Source: Acerihabitans sp035013185
Lineage (GTDB): Bacteria; Pseudomonadota; Gammaproteobacteria; Enterobacterales; Enterobacteriaceae
Assembly (NCBI RefSeq): GCF_035013185.1
Contig: NZ_JAYGJO010000001.1
Coordinates: 186,001-250,000 of the forward strand
Direction of reading: 5' to 3'
Length of the DNA: 64,000 nt
Part shown: positions 24,723 through 33,113 of the stretch, piece after piece
Numbering within the stretch: the stretch's first letter is position 1
Layout of the letters: each line of letters starts with the position of its first letter
Notes under the pieces: generated by a model
What the model saw: the letters and a program-made list of their open reading frames with translations, nothing else
What the model was told of the DNA's origin: nothing
Database searches by the model: none
Made by a program: the position numbers and the translations under genes

Positions 24723-25625
24723 CTATTGATCTTTTAGTATCTCTGCCAGAGCCGGTTTAAGTTCCATATATCTGAAAGTAAAGCCAGCCTGTTCAAGGCG
24801 TTTAGGTACCGCGCGCTGGCCGCCCAGCACCAGCGTGGCGCCTTCGCCCATCATCAGCTTTACCGCGCAGGCCGGTGCGCGCATTAATGCAGGTCGGTGT
24901 AGCGCTTCGCCGAGAATGGCCGCAAATTGCTCATTGTGTACCGGGTAGGGGGCAACCAGGTTAAACGGCCCCTGCAGCCCATCGGTAGTAAGCAGGAATA
25001 TCAGGGCGTCCACCATATCATCGATATGAATCCACGGCAGAAATTGCCGTCCGTGGCTTATGGGGCCACCCAACCCTACTTTAAACAGCGGCAGCAGTTT
25101 GCTCAGCATGCCACCATCCGCCGCCAGTACGACGCCGGTACGCGACAGGCACACTCGCGTGCGCGGACTTTGTGCACTTAAGGCTAGCGTTTCCCAGCGT
25201 TGACATAACGTATGGGTAAACTCTTCCACTGGCGTTTCGTCTTCGGTGACCAGTGTCTGATCTTGGTTGCCATAAAAGCCGGTTGCCGATCCGGAAATAA
25301 ACACCGACGGTGGATTGTCGCTTTGACGCAGCAGTTGGCTTAAGCGATCGGTTATTTCCCAACGGCTGCGGCAAAGACGTTCCTTTTGCTCAGCGCTCCA
25401 GCGCTTGTCCGCAATGGGTTCGCCGGCGAGGTTAATGACCGCGTCAAACGCATCAAGGCTGGTACAGGAGGCCAGGGTGGTTAGGGTGGTGATGTGGGTC
25501 CCCAAGATTTGGTGCGCACGCGTCGGATCGCGGGTCAGCACCGAGATCTGATGTGATAATGCCAACAAACGTGCGGTGAGGTGCCGCCCGATTAACCCCG
25601 TGCCACCGGTAATTAAAATTTTCAT
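24723..25625 (-). CDS. yfcH: SDR39U1-type NAD(P)-binding epimerase family protein
   Basis: 300 residues (E. coli YfcH 297). Atypical short-chain dehydrogenase with a Rossmann start MKILITGGTGLIGRHLTARLL (GGxGxxG) and the family motifs AVINLAGEPIADKRWSAEQKERLCRSR and FISGSATGFYGNQ. The C-terminal DUF1731 region includes VLGGQRAVPKRLEQAGFTFRY. Substrate unknown. Convergent with hisP; divergent from yfcE. Confidence 0.95.
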   Translation of the reverse strand: MKILITGGTGLIGRHLTARLLALSHQISVLTRDPTRAHQILGTHITTLTTLASCTSLDAFDAVINLAGEPIADKRWSAEQKERLCRSRWEITDRLSQLLRQSDNPPSVFISGSATGFYGNQDQTLVTEDETPVEEFTHTLCQRWETLALSAQSPRTRVCLSRTGVVLAADGGMLSKLLPLFKVGLGGPISHGRQFLPWIHIDDMVDALIFLLTTDGLQGPFNLVAPYPVHNEQFAAILGEALHRPALMRAPACAVKLMMGEGATLVLGGQRAVPKRLEQAGFTFRYMELKPALAEILKDQ

Positions 25626-25972
25626 AATTGCCTCGCTTCCCGCAATGTGCGTGCGCCAAAAAACGCTCCAGAATCAAGCATAGGTCATAACGTGATGAAA
25701 TTGGGTGCGCTCTGGCAATATATTGACAATAAACTGACAAAATTTTAGCAAAAAGTCTACAACAATCAGCGGTATGCGGACTGCGCTGTAAAACTGTAAT
25801 AAATTTGCTGTGATGGGGGCGGTAGATCACGCCGGACACTCCAGCCCAGGGCGTTTAGCGGATACGCTTCATCGGTGGCGACGCAGTGCATCCTGCCTTG
25901 ACGTGCTTACCGCAGTCGTTATTTTTGTTAAACTTATGGCAACGTCGTATTCGCCAACCACCGTGAGGATAA
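25626..25972. other. Intergenic region between divergent yfcH and yfcE
   Basis: 347 bases holding the promoters of both genes. I see AT-rich stretches (for example ACAATAAACTGACAAAATTTTAG near 25728-25750) but no regulator site I can name, and no additional gene. Confidence 0.4.
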
Positions 25973-26527
25973 ATGATGAAACTTATGTTTGCCGCCGATA
26001 TCCATGGTTCATTAACTGCGACTCAACGGCTCCTGGCAGCATTTGACGCCAGTGGTGCTACCTGGCTGGTACTGTTGGGTGATTTACTCTACCACGGCCC
26101 GCGCAACCCCTTACCGGATGAATACCAGCCTGCTGAGGTCGCCAGCCAACTCAATCATTACGCCGATCGGATTATCGCGGTGCGCGGCAACTGTGACAGT
26201 GAAGTGGACCAGATGCTGCTGGAATTCCCTATTACCGCGCCATGGCAGCAGATATTGCTGGAAAAAACCCGTATTTTCGTCACCCACGGCCATCTGTTTA
26301 GTCCGGCTAGCCGGCCACCGCTGTGTCACGATGACGTATTGGTTTACGGGCATACCCATGTTCCCCATGCCGAACGGGTGGACGACATGGTTTGTTTTAA
26401 TCCCGGCTCGGTTGCTTTGCCCAAAGGGGGATTTCCTGCCAGCTATGGTGTGCTGGAAGATAAAATATTACGGGTTGTTTCAATGGAAGCGAGCGAGACT
26501 ATTGCGCAAGTGGCAATTTCCCACTAA
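25973..26527 (+). CDS. yfcE: Manganese-dependent phosphodiesterase YfcE
   Basis: 184 residues, the E. coli length. Calcineurin-like metallophosphoesterase of the MJ0936/YfcE group. Metal-binding motifs in order: DIHGS (Asp9, His11), GDLLYHGPRN, GNCDSEVD, THGHLF, YGHTHVPHAE. E. coli YfcE hydrolyses phosphodiesters such as bis-pNPP; the natural substrate is unknown. Start ATG 25973 after GAGGAT. Confidence 0.96.
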   Translation: MMKLMFAADIHGSLTATQRLLAAFDASGATWLVLLGDLLYHGPRNPLPDEYQPAEVASQLNHYADRIIAVRGNCDSEVDQMLLEFPITAPWQQILLEKTRIFVTHGHLFSPASRPPLCHDDVLVYGHTHVPHAERVDDMVCFNPGSVALPKGGFPASYGVLEDKILRVVSMEASETIAQVAISH

Positions 26528-26622
26528 GTTATGACGGATCGACTCGTGCGGGTTACGTATTTCATTACAATTTACAAAATAGGTGCGCGGCTCTCCGCGT
26601 CTCATAACAAGGGATTCGAAAG

Positions 26623-27195
26623 ATGGTGGAACAGAGTCAGGCGGTAGGCGTGGAATGGGTTGACATCGTCAACGAAAACAATGAAGTCATTGCCCAGTCT
26701 AGCCGCCAGCAAATGCGCGCTGAACGCCTCAGGCACCGTGCGAGTTACATTGTGGTTCATGACGGTATGGGTAAAATTCTGGTGCAGCGCCGTACCGCCG
26801 CCAAGGATTTCTATCCGGGGTATCTGGATGCCACCGCCGGTGGTGTGGTGCAAGCCGGTGAAAACATGCTGGAATCAGCGCGCCGGGAGGCGGAAGAGGA
26901 ATTGGGGATTGCCGGTGTGCCTTTCGCCGAACATGGGCTGTTTTATTTTGAAAATGAACACTGTCGGGTGTGGGGGGCGTTGTTTAGCTGCGTCAGCCAC
27001 GGTCCGTTCGCCTTGCAAGAGGCGGAAGTGGAAGCGGTAAAATGGCTCAGTCCCGAAGAAATCACCGCCCGTTGCGATGAATACACGCCGGATTCGCTAA
27101 AGGCGCTGTCGCTGTGGATGAGCCGCAACAACCATAAAGCCTATGGCAAGTCGCTGCCTCCTACCCCACCAGCAGACGAGCCCGTCGCCGAGTAA
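26623..27195 (+). CDS. yfcD: Nudix hydrolase YfcD
   Basis: 190 residues (E. coli 180). The Nudix box (GX5EX7REUXEEXGU) is complete at residues 74-96, with REAEEELGI as its core, so it should bind Mg2+ and hydrolyse a nucleoside diphosphate linked to another moiety. The fold resembles isopentenyl-diphosphate isomerase-type Nudix proteins (GYLDATAGGVVQAGE). Substrate unknown. The tail is Pro-rich. Convergent with pta across a shared terminator. Confidence 0.95.
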   Translation: MVEQSQAVGVEWVDIVNENNEVIAQSSRQQMRAERLRHRASYIVVHDGMGKILVQRRTAAKDFYPGYLDATAGGVVQAGENMLESARREAEEELGIAGVPFAEHGLFYFENEHCRVWGALFSCVSHGPFALQEAEVEAVKWLSPEEITARCDEYTPDSLKALSLWMSRNNHKAYGKSLPPTPPADEPVAE

Positions 27196-27209
27196 TCCCT
27201 GAACGCCAT

Positions 27210-27235
27210 AAAAAACGCCGGCTTAACGCCGGCGT
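27210..27235 (-). terminator. Terminator of pta (also between yfcD and pta)
   Basis: Arms ACGCCGGC (27215-27222) and GCCGGCGT (27228-27235) with loop TTAAC. On the minus strand the stem is followed by TTTTT, so it best ends the leftward ackA-pta transcript. Confidence 0.8.
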
Positions 27236-27245
27236 AGTGATGACA

Positions 27246-29396
27246 TTACTTGGCGGTTTCAGCCTGTTTGGACTGAATGGCAGTCAACGCAATGGTATAA
27301 ACGATATCGTCAACCAGCGCGCCGCGCGACAGATCGTTCACCGGTTTGCGCATGCCTTGCAGCATTGGCCCGATGGAAATCAAATCTGCAGAACGTTGAA
27401 CCGCTTTATAAGTGGTATTACCGGTATTCAAGTCCGGGAAGATAAAGACGGTGGCTTTGCCCGCAACCGGTGAGTTCGGTGCTTTGGACAGCGCGACGTC
27501 GGCCATGATGGCTGCATCGTATTGTAGCGGACCGTCGATAACCAGATCAGGACGTTTTTCTTTTGCCAAACGCGTCGCTTCGCGCACTTTTTCCACATCG
27601 CTGCCGGCGCCGGAGGTGCCGGTTGAATACGAAATCATGGCGACACGCGGGTCGATACCAAAAGCGGCGGCCGAATCAGCGGACTGGATAGCGATTTCCG
27701 CCAGTTGTTCTGCGGTAGGATCGGGGTTGATGGCACAGTCGCCATACACCAGAACCTGTTCAGGCAGCAGCATAAAGAATACCGATGATACCAGCGAGCT
27801 GCCCGGGGCGGTTTTGATCAACTGCAACGGCGGACGGATGGTATTGGCAGTAGTATGTACTGCACCGGATACCAGGCCGTCGACTTCCCCTTGTTCCAAC
27901 ATCAGGGTACCGAGCACCACATTATCTTCTAGTTGTTCACGCGCGACCACTTCGGTCATGCCCTTACTCTTACGCAGCTCAACCAGACGTGGTACATAAC
28001 GTTCACGGGCCAGTTCAGGATCGATGATTTCGATGCCTTTACCCAGCTCAACACCCTGAACGGCCGCCACGCGCTGAATCTCTTCTGGATTACCCAGCAA
28101 CACACAATGGGCGATACCGCGTTCGGCGCAAATTGCCGCTGCTTTGACCGTGCGCGGTTCGTCCCCTTCAGGCATCACAATACGCTTACCGGCCTGGCGC
28201 GCCAGTTCGGTAAGCTGATAACGAAACGCAGGGGGTGACAAACGACGGGAACGTTCTGAGCTGGCAGTGAGGGATTCAATCCACTGATTGTCGATATGAC
28301 CCGCCACGAAGTTTTGCAGTTTTTCCACCCGGCTACGATCGTCCGGTGGGACCTCCAGACTAAAACTTTGCAGGCTGAGCGAAGTCTGCCAGGTATTGGT
28401 CTGCACGGTAAACATCGGCAGGCCGGTTTGGAAGGCGCGTTCGCATAGGCTTTTGATCTGTGGATCCACCTGATAACCACCGGTCAACAGAATAGCGCCC
28501 AGTTCAACACCATTCATGGCGGCCAAACAGGCGGCAACCAATACATCGGGACGATCGGCAGAGGTCACCAGCAGCGAGCCTGGACGGAAATGCTCCAGCA
28601 TATTCGGTAGGCTGCGTGCGCAGAAGGTCACGGATCTGACACGGCGGGTGCGGATATCGCCTTCATTGATAATGGTCGCGCCCAGATGATTTACCATATC
28701 GATGGCGCGCACGGCGATAAGATCAACACTCCATGGCACACAGCCCAGGATTGGCAGCGGACTGTTTTCAAACAGCTGCTTCACATCAAGCTTGGCCACG
28801 CTGTTCTTTGCAGAGTCATCAAAGATTTCCGACAGGTCGGGACGTGTACGGCCCTGTTCATCCACCGGTGCGTTCAATTTATTAACGATAACACCGATGA
28901 TATTTTTGTTTTTGCTGCCGCCAAAGCTGGAGCGAGCAAGCTCAATGCGTTCTTTTAACTGATCCGGCGAGTCATTCCCCAGGGACAATACAAAGACGAT
29001 TTCCGCGTTCAGGGTTTTGGCTATTTCGTAATTTAATGCATTGGCGAACTGATGTTTGCGCGTCGGGACCAAACCCTCCACCAGAACCACTTCGGCATCT
29101 TTAGTATTGTCGTGATAGCGGGAGATAATCTCTTCCATTAACACGTCTTGCTGGTTGGAACCCAACAGTGATTCAACGTAACTCATGCGCAGTGGTTCTG
29201 CGGACGGGATAGCGGAGTTGGCGCGGATAATATTGGTGGTGGCATCAAAGCCATCATCACCGGTGCGAGGCTGTGCGATAGGTTTGAATACGCTCAAACG
29301 CACGCCTTTTTGTTCCATAGCGCGAATAACACCGAGGCTGATGCTTGTCAGACCGACGCTAGTGCCAGTGGGGATCAACATAATTGTACGGGACAC
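27246..29396 (-). CDS. pta: Phosphate acetyltransferase
   Basis: Reversibly converts acetyl-CoA and phosphate to acetyl phosphate. 716 residues, the long enteric form (E. coli 714). Three parts: N-terminal BioD-like P-loop region (MSRTIMLIPTGTSVGLTSISLGV), a central DRTGG regulatory domain, and the C-terminal catalytic PTA domain (from about 390) with MPEGDEPRT, SGAVHTTANTIRPPLQ and SYSTGTSGAGSDVEKVREATR. Follows ackA after 77 bases with a hairpin between them. Product feeds AckA or serves as phosphodonor to response regulators. Confidence 0.98.
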   Translation of the reverse strand: MSRTIMLIPTGTSVGLTSISLGVIRAMEQKGVRLSVFKPIAQPRTGDDGFDATTNIIRANSAIPSAEPLRMSYVESLLGSNQQDVLMEEIISRYHDNTKDAEVVLVEGLVPTRKHQFANALNYEIAKTLNAEIVFVLSLGNDSPDQLKERIELARSSFGGSKNKNIIGVIVNKLNAPVDEQGRTRPDLSEIFDDSAKNSVAKLDVKQLFENSPLPILGCVPWSVDLIAVRAIDMVNHLGATIINEGDIRTRRVRSVTFCARSLPNMLEHFRPGSLLVTSADRPDVLVAACLAAMNGVELGAILLTGGYQVDPQIKSLCERAFQTGLPMFTVQTNTWQTSLSLQSFSLEVPPDDRSRVEKLQNFVAGHIDNQWIESLTASSERSRRLSPPAFRYQLTELARQAGKRIVMPEGDEPRTVKAAAICAERGIAHCVLLGNPEEIQRVAAVQGVELGKGIEIIDPELARERYVPRLVELRKSKGMTEVVAREQLEDNVVLGTLMLEQGEVDGLVSGAVHTTANTIRPPLQLIKTAPGSSLVSSVFFMLLPEQVLVYGDCAINPDPTAEQLAEIAIQSADSAAAFGIDPRVAMISYSTGTSGAGSDVEKVREATRLAKEKRPDLVIDGPLQYDAAIMADVALSKAPNSPVAGKATVFIFPDLNTGNTTYKAVQRSADLISIGPMLQGMRKPVNDLSRGALVDDIVYTIALTAIQSKQAETAK

Positions 29397-29437
29397 GGCT
29401 AAACCTCTTTAAACGGTTGCTCGTTAGTCTAAAAGTA

Positions 29438-29460
29438 TTTCGCCGGCGGAGCCGGCGAAA
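29438..29460 (-). other. Intercistronic hairpin between ackA and pta
   Basis: Perfect 10-base-pair stem TTTCGCCGGC (29438-29447) / GCCGGCGAAA (29451-29460) with a three-base loop. On the minus strand it is followed by TACTTTT, a weak terminator tail. It could partly terminate the ackA message and so set the ackA:pta ratio, or stabilise the upstream RNA. Confidence 0.6.
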
Positions 29461-29473
29461 CGGGTAGATGGTG

Positions 29474-30676
29474 TTACGCCGTTAGGCGCGCTGCATCTTG
29501 GGCTATCACCAACTCTTCATTGGTGGTAATCACAATGGCTGGACGGCTGGTGTCAGTGGTGATAACACCGCTGTTGCCGAAGCGGGCAGCTTCATTGCGT
29601 TTATGATCGATTTCAAAGCCGAGCAGCGACAGTTTTGCCAATGTCAGCTCACGAACTTTCGCCGCATTTTCGCCGATACCACCGGTGAAAATCACCGCAT
29701 CCAGCCGGCCTTCCATCAGGGAGGTGTAGCCGCCGATATACTTCGCCAAGCGATGGCAGAACACATCCATGGCACGCTTGGCTTGCGGTTTGGTGTCGTA
29801 ATTGTCGATCACCCAACGCATATCGCTGGTCTCGCCGGTCAGGCCTAGCAGTCCGGATTCCTTGGTGAGCATTTTATCGATTTGTTCAACCGACATGCCC
29901 ATGGCATTATGGAGGTAGAATACGATGGCAGGATCAATATCGCCACTGCGGGTGCCCATGACCAATCCTTCCAGCGGGGTGAGCCCCATGGAGGTATCAA
30001 CGCTCTGGCCATTGCGCACTGCGGTCACTGAACCGCCGTTGCCGAGATGGCAGGTGATCAGGTTAACCTGTTCCATAGGTTTACCCAGCAGCTTAGCGGC
30101 TTCGCGGGTTACATAGAAGTGGCTGGTGCCGTGAGCGCCATAGCGGCGGATGCGGTGCTCTTCATACAGCGAGTACGGCAGGGCATAAAGGAATGACTCT
30201 TCCGGCATGGTCTGGTGGAACGCCGTATCGAACACGGCAACGTTCTTATCGGCCAGCTTGGGAAACGCTTTGAGCGCTTCGTTGATGCCGATGATATGTG
30301 CCGGATTATGCAGTGGTGCAAACGGGATGGAATCTTTGATCGCCTGCAGCACATCATTGGAGAGCAGGGCCGAACTGGTGTATTTTTCGCCGACGTTGAC
30401 AATGCGATGCCCGATGGCAGTGAGTTGCGCGGATAATTCTGGTTTTTGAGCAAGAATTGTATTAACAATAAAGCTCAACGCTTCGCTATGTGCGGCACCG
30501 TTGCCTAACTCTGCTTCATGTTTACCGCCGTCGATTTTCCATTTGATGCGGGCTTCGGGCAGACCAAAGCATTCGGCGAGGCCGGAGAGATGTTCTTCAC
30601 CGTTGGCGGCGTCGATGATGGCAAACTTTAGGGATGAACTGCCGCAGTTGAGAACCAGTACAAGCTTACTCGACAT
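29474..30676 (-). CDS. ackA: Acetate kinase
   Basis: Interconverts acetyl phosphate + ADP and acetate + ATP. 400 residues, E. coli length. ASKHA fold: MSSKLVLVLNCGSSSLKFAI (phosphate loop), GHRIVNVGEKY (Arg contact), AVFDTAFHQTMP with the catalytic Asp, RRYGAHGTSHFYV, HLGNGGSVTAV, DTSMGLTPLEGLVMGTRSGDIDP, and FTGGIGENA. First gene of ackA-pta; the 365 bases upstream hold its promoter. Confidence 0.98.
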   Translation of the reverse strand: MSSKLVLVLNCGSSSLKFAIIDAANGEEHLSGLAECFGLPEARIKWKIDGGKHEAELGNGAAHSEALSFIVNTILAQKPELSAQLTAIGHRIVNVGEKYTSSALLSNDVLQAIKDSIPFAPLHNPAHIIGINEALKAFPKLADKNVAVFDTAFHQTMPEESFLYALPYSLYEEHRIRRYGAHGTSHFYVTREAAKLLGKPMEQVNLITCHLGNGGSVTAVRNGQSVDTSMGLTPLEGLVMGTRSGDIDPAIVFYLHNAMGMSVEQIDKMLTKESGLLGLTGETSDMRWVIDNYDTKPQAKRAMDVFCHRLAKYIGGYTSLMEGRLDAVIFTGGIGENAAKVRELTLAKLSLLGFEIDHKRNEAARFGNSGVITTDTSRPAIVITTNEELVIAQDAARLTA

Positions 30677-31041
30677 GAAAGTACCTATCTGTTATGCATG
30701 TGTGTAATGCATGGTTAATAAATCATCAATCAGTCTTAAAGCGTAGCGCATTATGCCGTTGAGATTTATGATTAACATCATGCCAAAGTGGGTTTTTTTG
30801 ACATGAAATCGAAAACTATTGAAGTTAAACATGATATTCGAAATGCTGGTTTCCTTCCCGTTGGCAGATGCCGATGGGGGTAAACACAGTCTCGTTGCTT
30901 AGGCGGTTTTATACCGGCCTATAGGCGGCAATAAGGATAACGATTGCCGGCATTAAAGACAAAATATATTTAAAAGTTATCAAAATAGCTTGTTAATTTG
31001 CACAAAAATTTTAAATTTTATTCGTAAAGTTGAGGTCTGCT
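30677..31041. other. Divergent promoter region of ackA and yfbV
   Basis: 365 bases, AT-rich near yfbV (30960-31030). Contains TTGACA at 30798-30803 on the plus strand but no well-spaced -10 I would trust. No FNR or other regulator site convincing enough to call, and no gene. Confidence 0.4.
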
Positions 31042-31497
31042 ATGGCGACACTCCCTTCCGGTTCGGTAAATTGGTATAAAATTTTCCAACGCGGACAAGA
31101 CTACATGAAAACCTGGCCGGCCGATAAACGTCTGACGCCATTTTTTCCTGAGAACCGCATGATTGTTGCCACCCGCTTTGCGGTGCGTTATATGCCGGCG
31201 GTGGCGGTATTCACGCTCTCCTGGCAAATTGCCATGGGTGGCCAACTCGGTCCGGCTGTGGCAACGGCGATTTTTGCCTGCAGCCTGCCGATGCAGGGGT
31301 TGTGGTGGCTAGGCAAACGCTCGATTTCTCCTCTGCCGCCAACGTTGTTGCACTGGTTCCATGAAGTGCGCCATCAATTGAGCGAGGCGGGACAAGCCAT
31401 GGCACCGTTGGAAGGCATACCCACTTATCAGATGCTGGCCGACGTACTCAAACGCGCATTCAAATTGCTGGATAAGGCTTTTTTGGACGATCTTTAG
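31042..31497 (+). CDS. yfbV: UPF0208 inner-membrane protein YfbV
   Basis: 151 residues, exactly the E. coli length when started at ATG 31042 (TGAGGT upstream). Two hydrophobic segments (about 47-63 and 68-90) with the conserved WQIAMGGQLGPAVATAIFACSLPMQGLWWLGKR. In E. coli YfbV is implicated in insulating the Ter macrodomain of the chromosome; the mechanism is unclear. Confidence 0.95.
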   Translation: MATLPSGSVNWYKIFQRGQDYMKTWPADKRLTPFFPENRMIVATRFAVRYMPAVAVFTLSWQIAMGGQLGPAVATAIFACSLPMQGLWWLGKRSISPLPPTLLHWFHEVRHQLSEAGQAMAPLEGIPTYQMLADVLKRAFKLLDKAFLDDL

Positions 31498-31767
31498 GCC
31501 ATGTGCCGTGAGCGGCCAGTGCGTTTGTGAGCCAGGGCAGATATTCTGCTCTGGTATCAGGGCGTCGCTGAAGTCGTCTGCGCCCATAAGCCTCACGGTT
31601 GTTGCTTCCCCGGTTGGTCTGGCCGCCCGTTGGGCGAAATTTCGCCACCTGCTGTTTTATATCAAAGAAGCGTCGGCTTGCGGTTCCGCCAGCTTGGGCA
31701 TTATGCGATGCTGATGCTAAGGACAGGCTGCTGTCGGTGCAAACAGACATACAATTAGGAGTTGATG

Positions 31768-32262
31768 ATGGAGATGACAAACGCCCAACGGTTAATTCTG
31801 TCGAACCAGTATAAAATGATGTCCATGCTGGATCCGGACAGTGCCGAGCGTTACCGCCGTCTACAGACCATCGTGGAACGCGGTTATGGCCTGCAAATGC
31901 GCGAGCTGGATAGAGAATTCGGCCAGCTTAGCGAAGATGTGTGTCGCACAATTATCGATATCATGGAATTACACCATGCGTTGCAGGTCTCTTGGTCGAA
32001 TCTTAAAGACCGGCAGGATATTGATGAACGGCGCCTGGCGTTTCTCGGCTTTGATGCTGCCACCGAGGCCCGCTACCTCGGCTATGTGCGTTTTATGGTC
32101 TCCATCGAGGGGCGTTATCCCCACTTTGACTCCGGCACCCATGGTTTTAATGCCCAGACCAAGATGTGGGAAAAATACCTGCGCATGTTGGCCGTCTGGC
32201 AATCCTGCCCGCGCCAGTATCATCTCAGCGCAGTAGAAATTACCCAAATTATCAATGCCTAA
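31768..32262 (+). CDS. yfbU: YfbU family protein
   Basis: 164 residues, E. coli length. The start is the third of three in-frame candidates (TTG, ATG, ATG...): ATG 31768 gives MEMTNAQRLILSNQYKMM as in E. coli, with AGGAG just upstream. All-helical soluble protein, very conserved (YGLQMRELDREFG, FLGFDAATEARYLGYVRFMV). Function unknown; overexpression was reported lethal in E. coli. It is followed after 17 bases by hxpA. Confidence 0.94.
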   Translation: MEMTNAQRLILSNQYKMMSMLDPDSAERYRRLQTIVERGYGLQMRELDREFGQLSEDVCRTIIDIMELHHALQVSWSNLKDRQDIDERRLAFLGFDAATEARYLGYVRFMVSIEGRYPHFDSGTHGFNAQTKMWEKYLRMLAVWQSCPRQYHLSAVEITQIINA

Positions 32263-32279
32263 TGGCGTAACCCGGAGAG

Positions 32280-32945
32280 ATGCCTGTGCTGTGTAAAGGT
32301 TTTTTGTTTGACCTTGATGGAACGTTAATTGATTCATTGCCGGTAGTGGAATTAGCATGGGGAAACTGGGCTAGGCGCATGAATATTCCGCTGCAGGAAG
32401 TGTATGGTTTTATTCATGGTAAACAGGCTATTACCTCTTTGCGACACTTTATGCCAGGCGCCAGTGAGGAGGTGATCCAGGCGGAATTTATCGCGTTGGA
32501 AACCTTTGAGGCACAGTGTGTTGAGGGGGTTACTGCGCTACCCGGTGCCGTCGCGCTGCTCACGAGGTTAAATGCATTGGGTATTCCTTGGGCCATTGTC
32601 ACCTCGGGCTCGATCCCGGTGGCCTCAGCCCGGCTGTTGGCGGGGAATTTACCGCCGCCGGCGGTGTTGGTCACCGCTGAGCAGGTGGCGCGGGGCAAAC
32701 CTCAGCCGGATGCTTATCTGCTGGGGGCGCAAAAGCTTGGGTTGCTGCCTGCTGAATGCATCGTGGTGGAGGATGCGATTGCCGGCATTCAGGCGGGCTT
32801 GGCGGCCGGTTGTCCGGTGATAGCGGTTAACCCACCAGATGAAACGCCGCAAAAAGAGGCCATTAGTTTGTTAATCACGTCACTCGAGCATCTTTGCGTT
32901 GAGCAAGATGTGCACGGCGTGCGGGTGAGCTTGCACCCGGCCTGA
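32280..32945 (+). CDS. hxpA: Hexitol phosphatase A (HAD family, YfbT)
   Basis: 221 residues (E. coli 216). HAD-superfamily sugar phosphatase with motif I FDLDGTLIDS (nucleophile Asp11, acid Asp13), motif II TSGS, the motif III lysine in GKPQPDAYLLGAQ, and motif IV VVEDAIAGIQAG. The helical cap contains YGFIHGKQAITSLRHFM. E. coli HxpA acts on sorbitol-6-phosphate and related sugar phosphates. A strong terminator follows. Confidence 0.94.
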   Translation: MPVLCKGFLFDLDGTLIDSLPVVELAWGNWARRMNIPLQEVYGFIHGKQAITSLRHFMPGASEEVIQAEFIALETFEAQCVEGVTALPGAVALLTRLNALGIPWAIVTSGSIPVASARLLAGNLPPPAVLVTAEQVARGKPQPDAYLLGAQKLGLLPAECIVVEDAIAGIQAGLAAGCPVIAVNPPDETPQKEAISLLITSLEHLCVEQDVHGVRVSLHPA

Positions 32946-32986
32946 GTGTCGCTAAGCAACATGCTGGCGCAGATAAAAATGATGTA

Positions 32987-33010
32987 GCCCCGTATAGGCG
33001 GGGCTTTTTT
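32987..33010 (+). terminator. Terminator after hxpA
   Basis: GCCCCG (32987-32992), loop TATAGG, CGGGGC (32999-33004), then TTTTTT (33005-33010). Classic intrinsic terminator, 42 bases after the hxpA stop. Confidence 0.9.
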
Positions 33011-33113
33011 GTGGCATGATTTCGCCAAGACATCCCGGGCTATGCTTCGCAACACCACGTCAGCGCCGCTGGCGGTCTATTGCGGCCCAGCCTACAACCG
33101 GTTTAGGACTATC

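Noticed and set aside
33009..33113. N-terminal extension of yfbS
   Set aside because: It overlaps the hxpA terminator, and ATG 33114 gives exactly the E. coli protein length.
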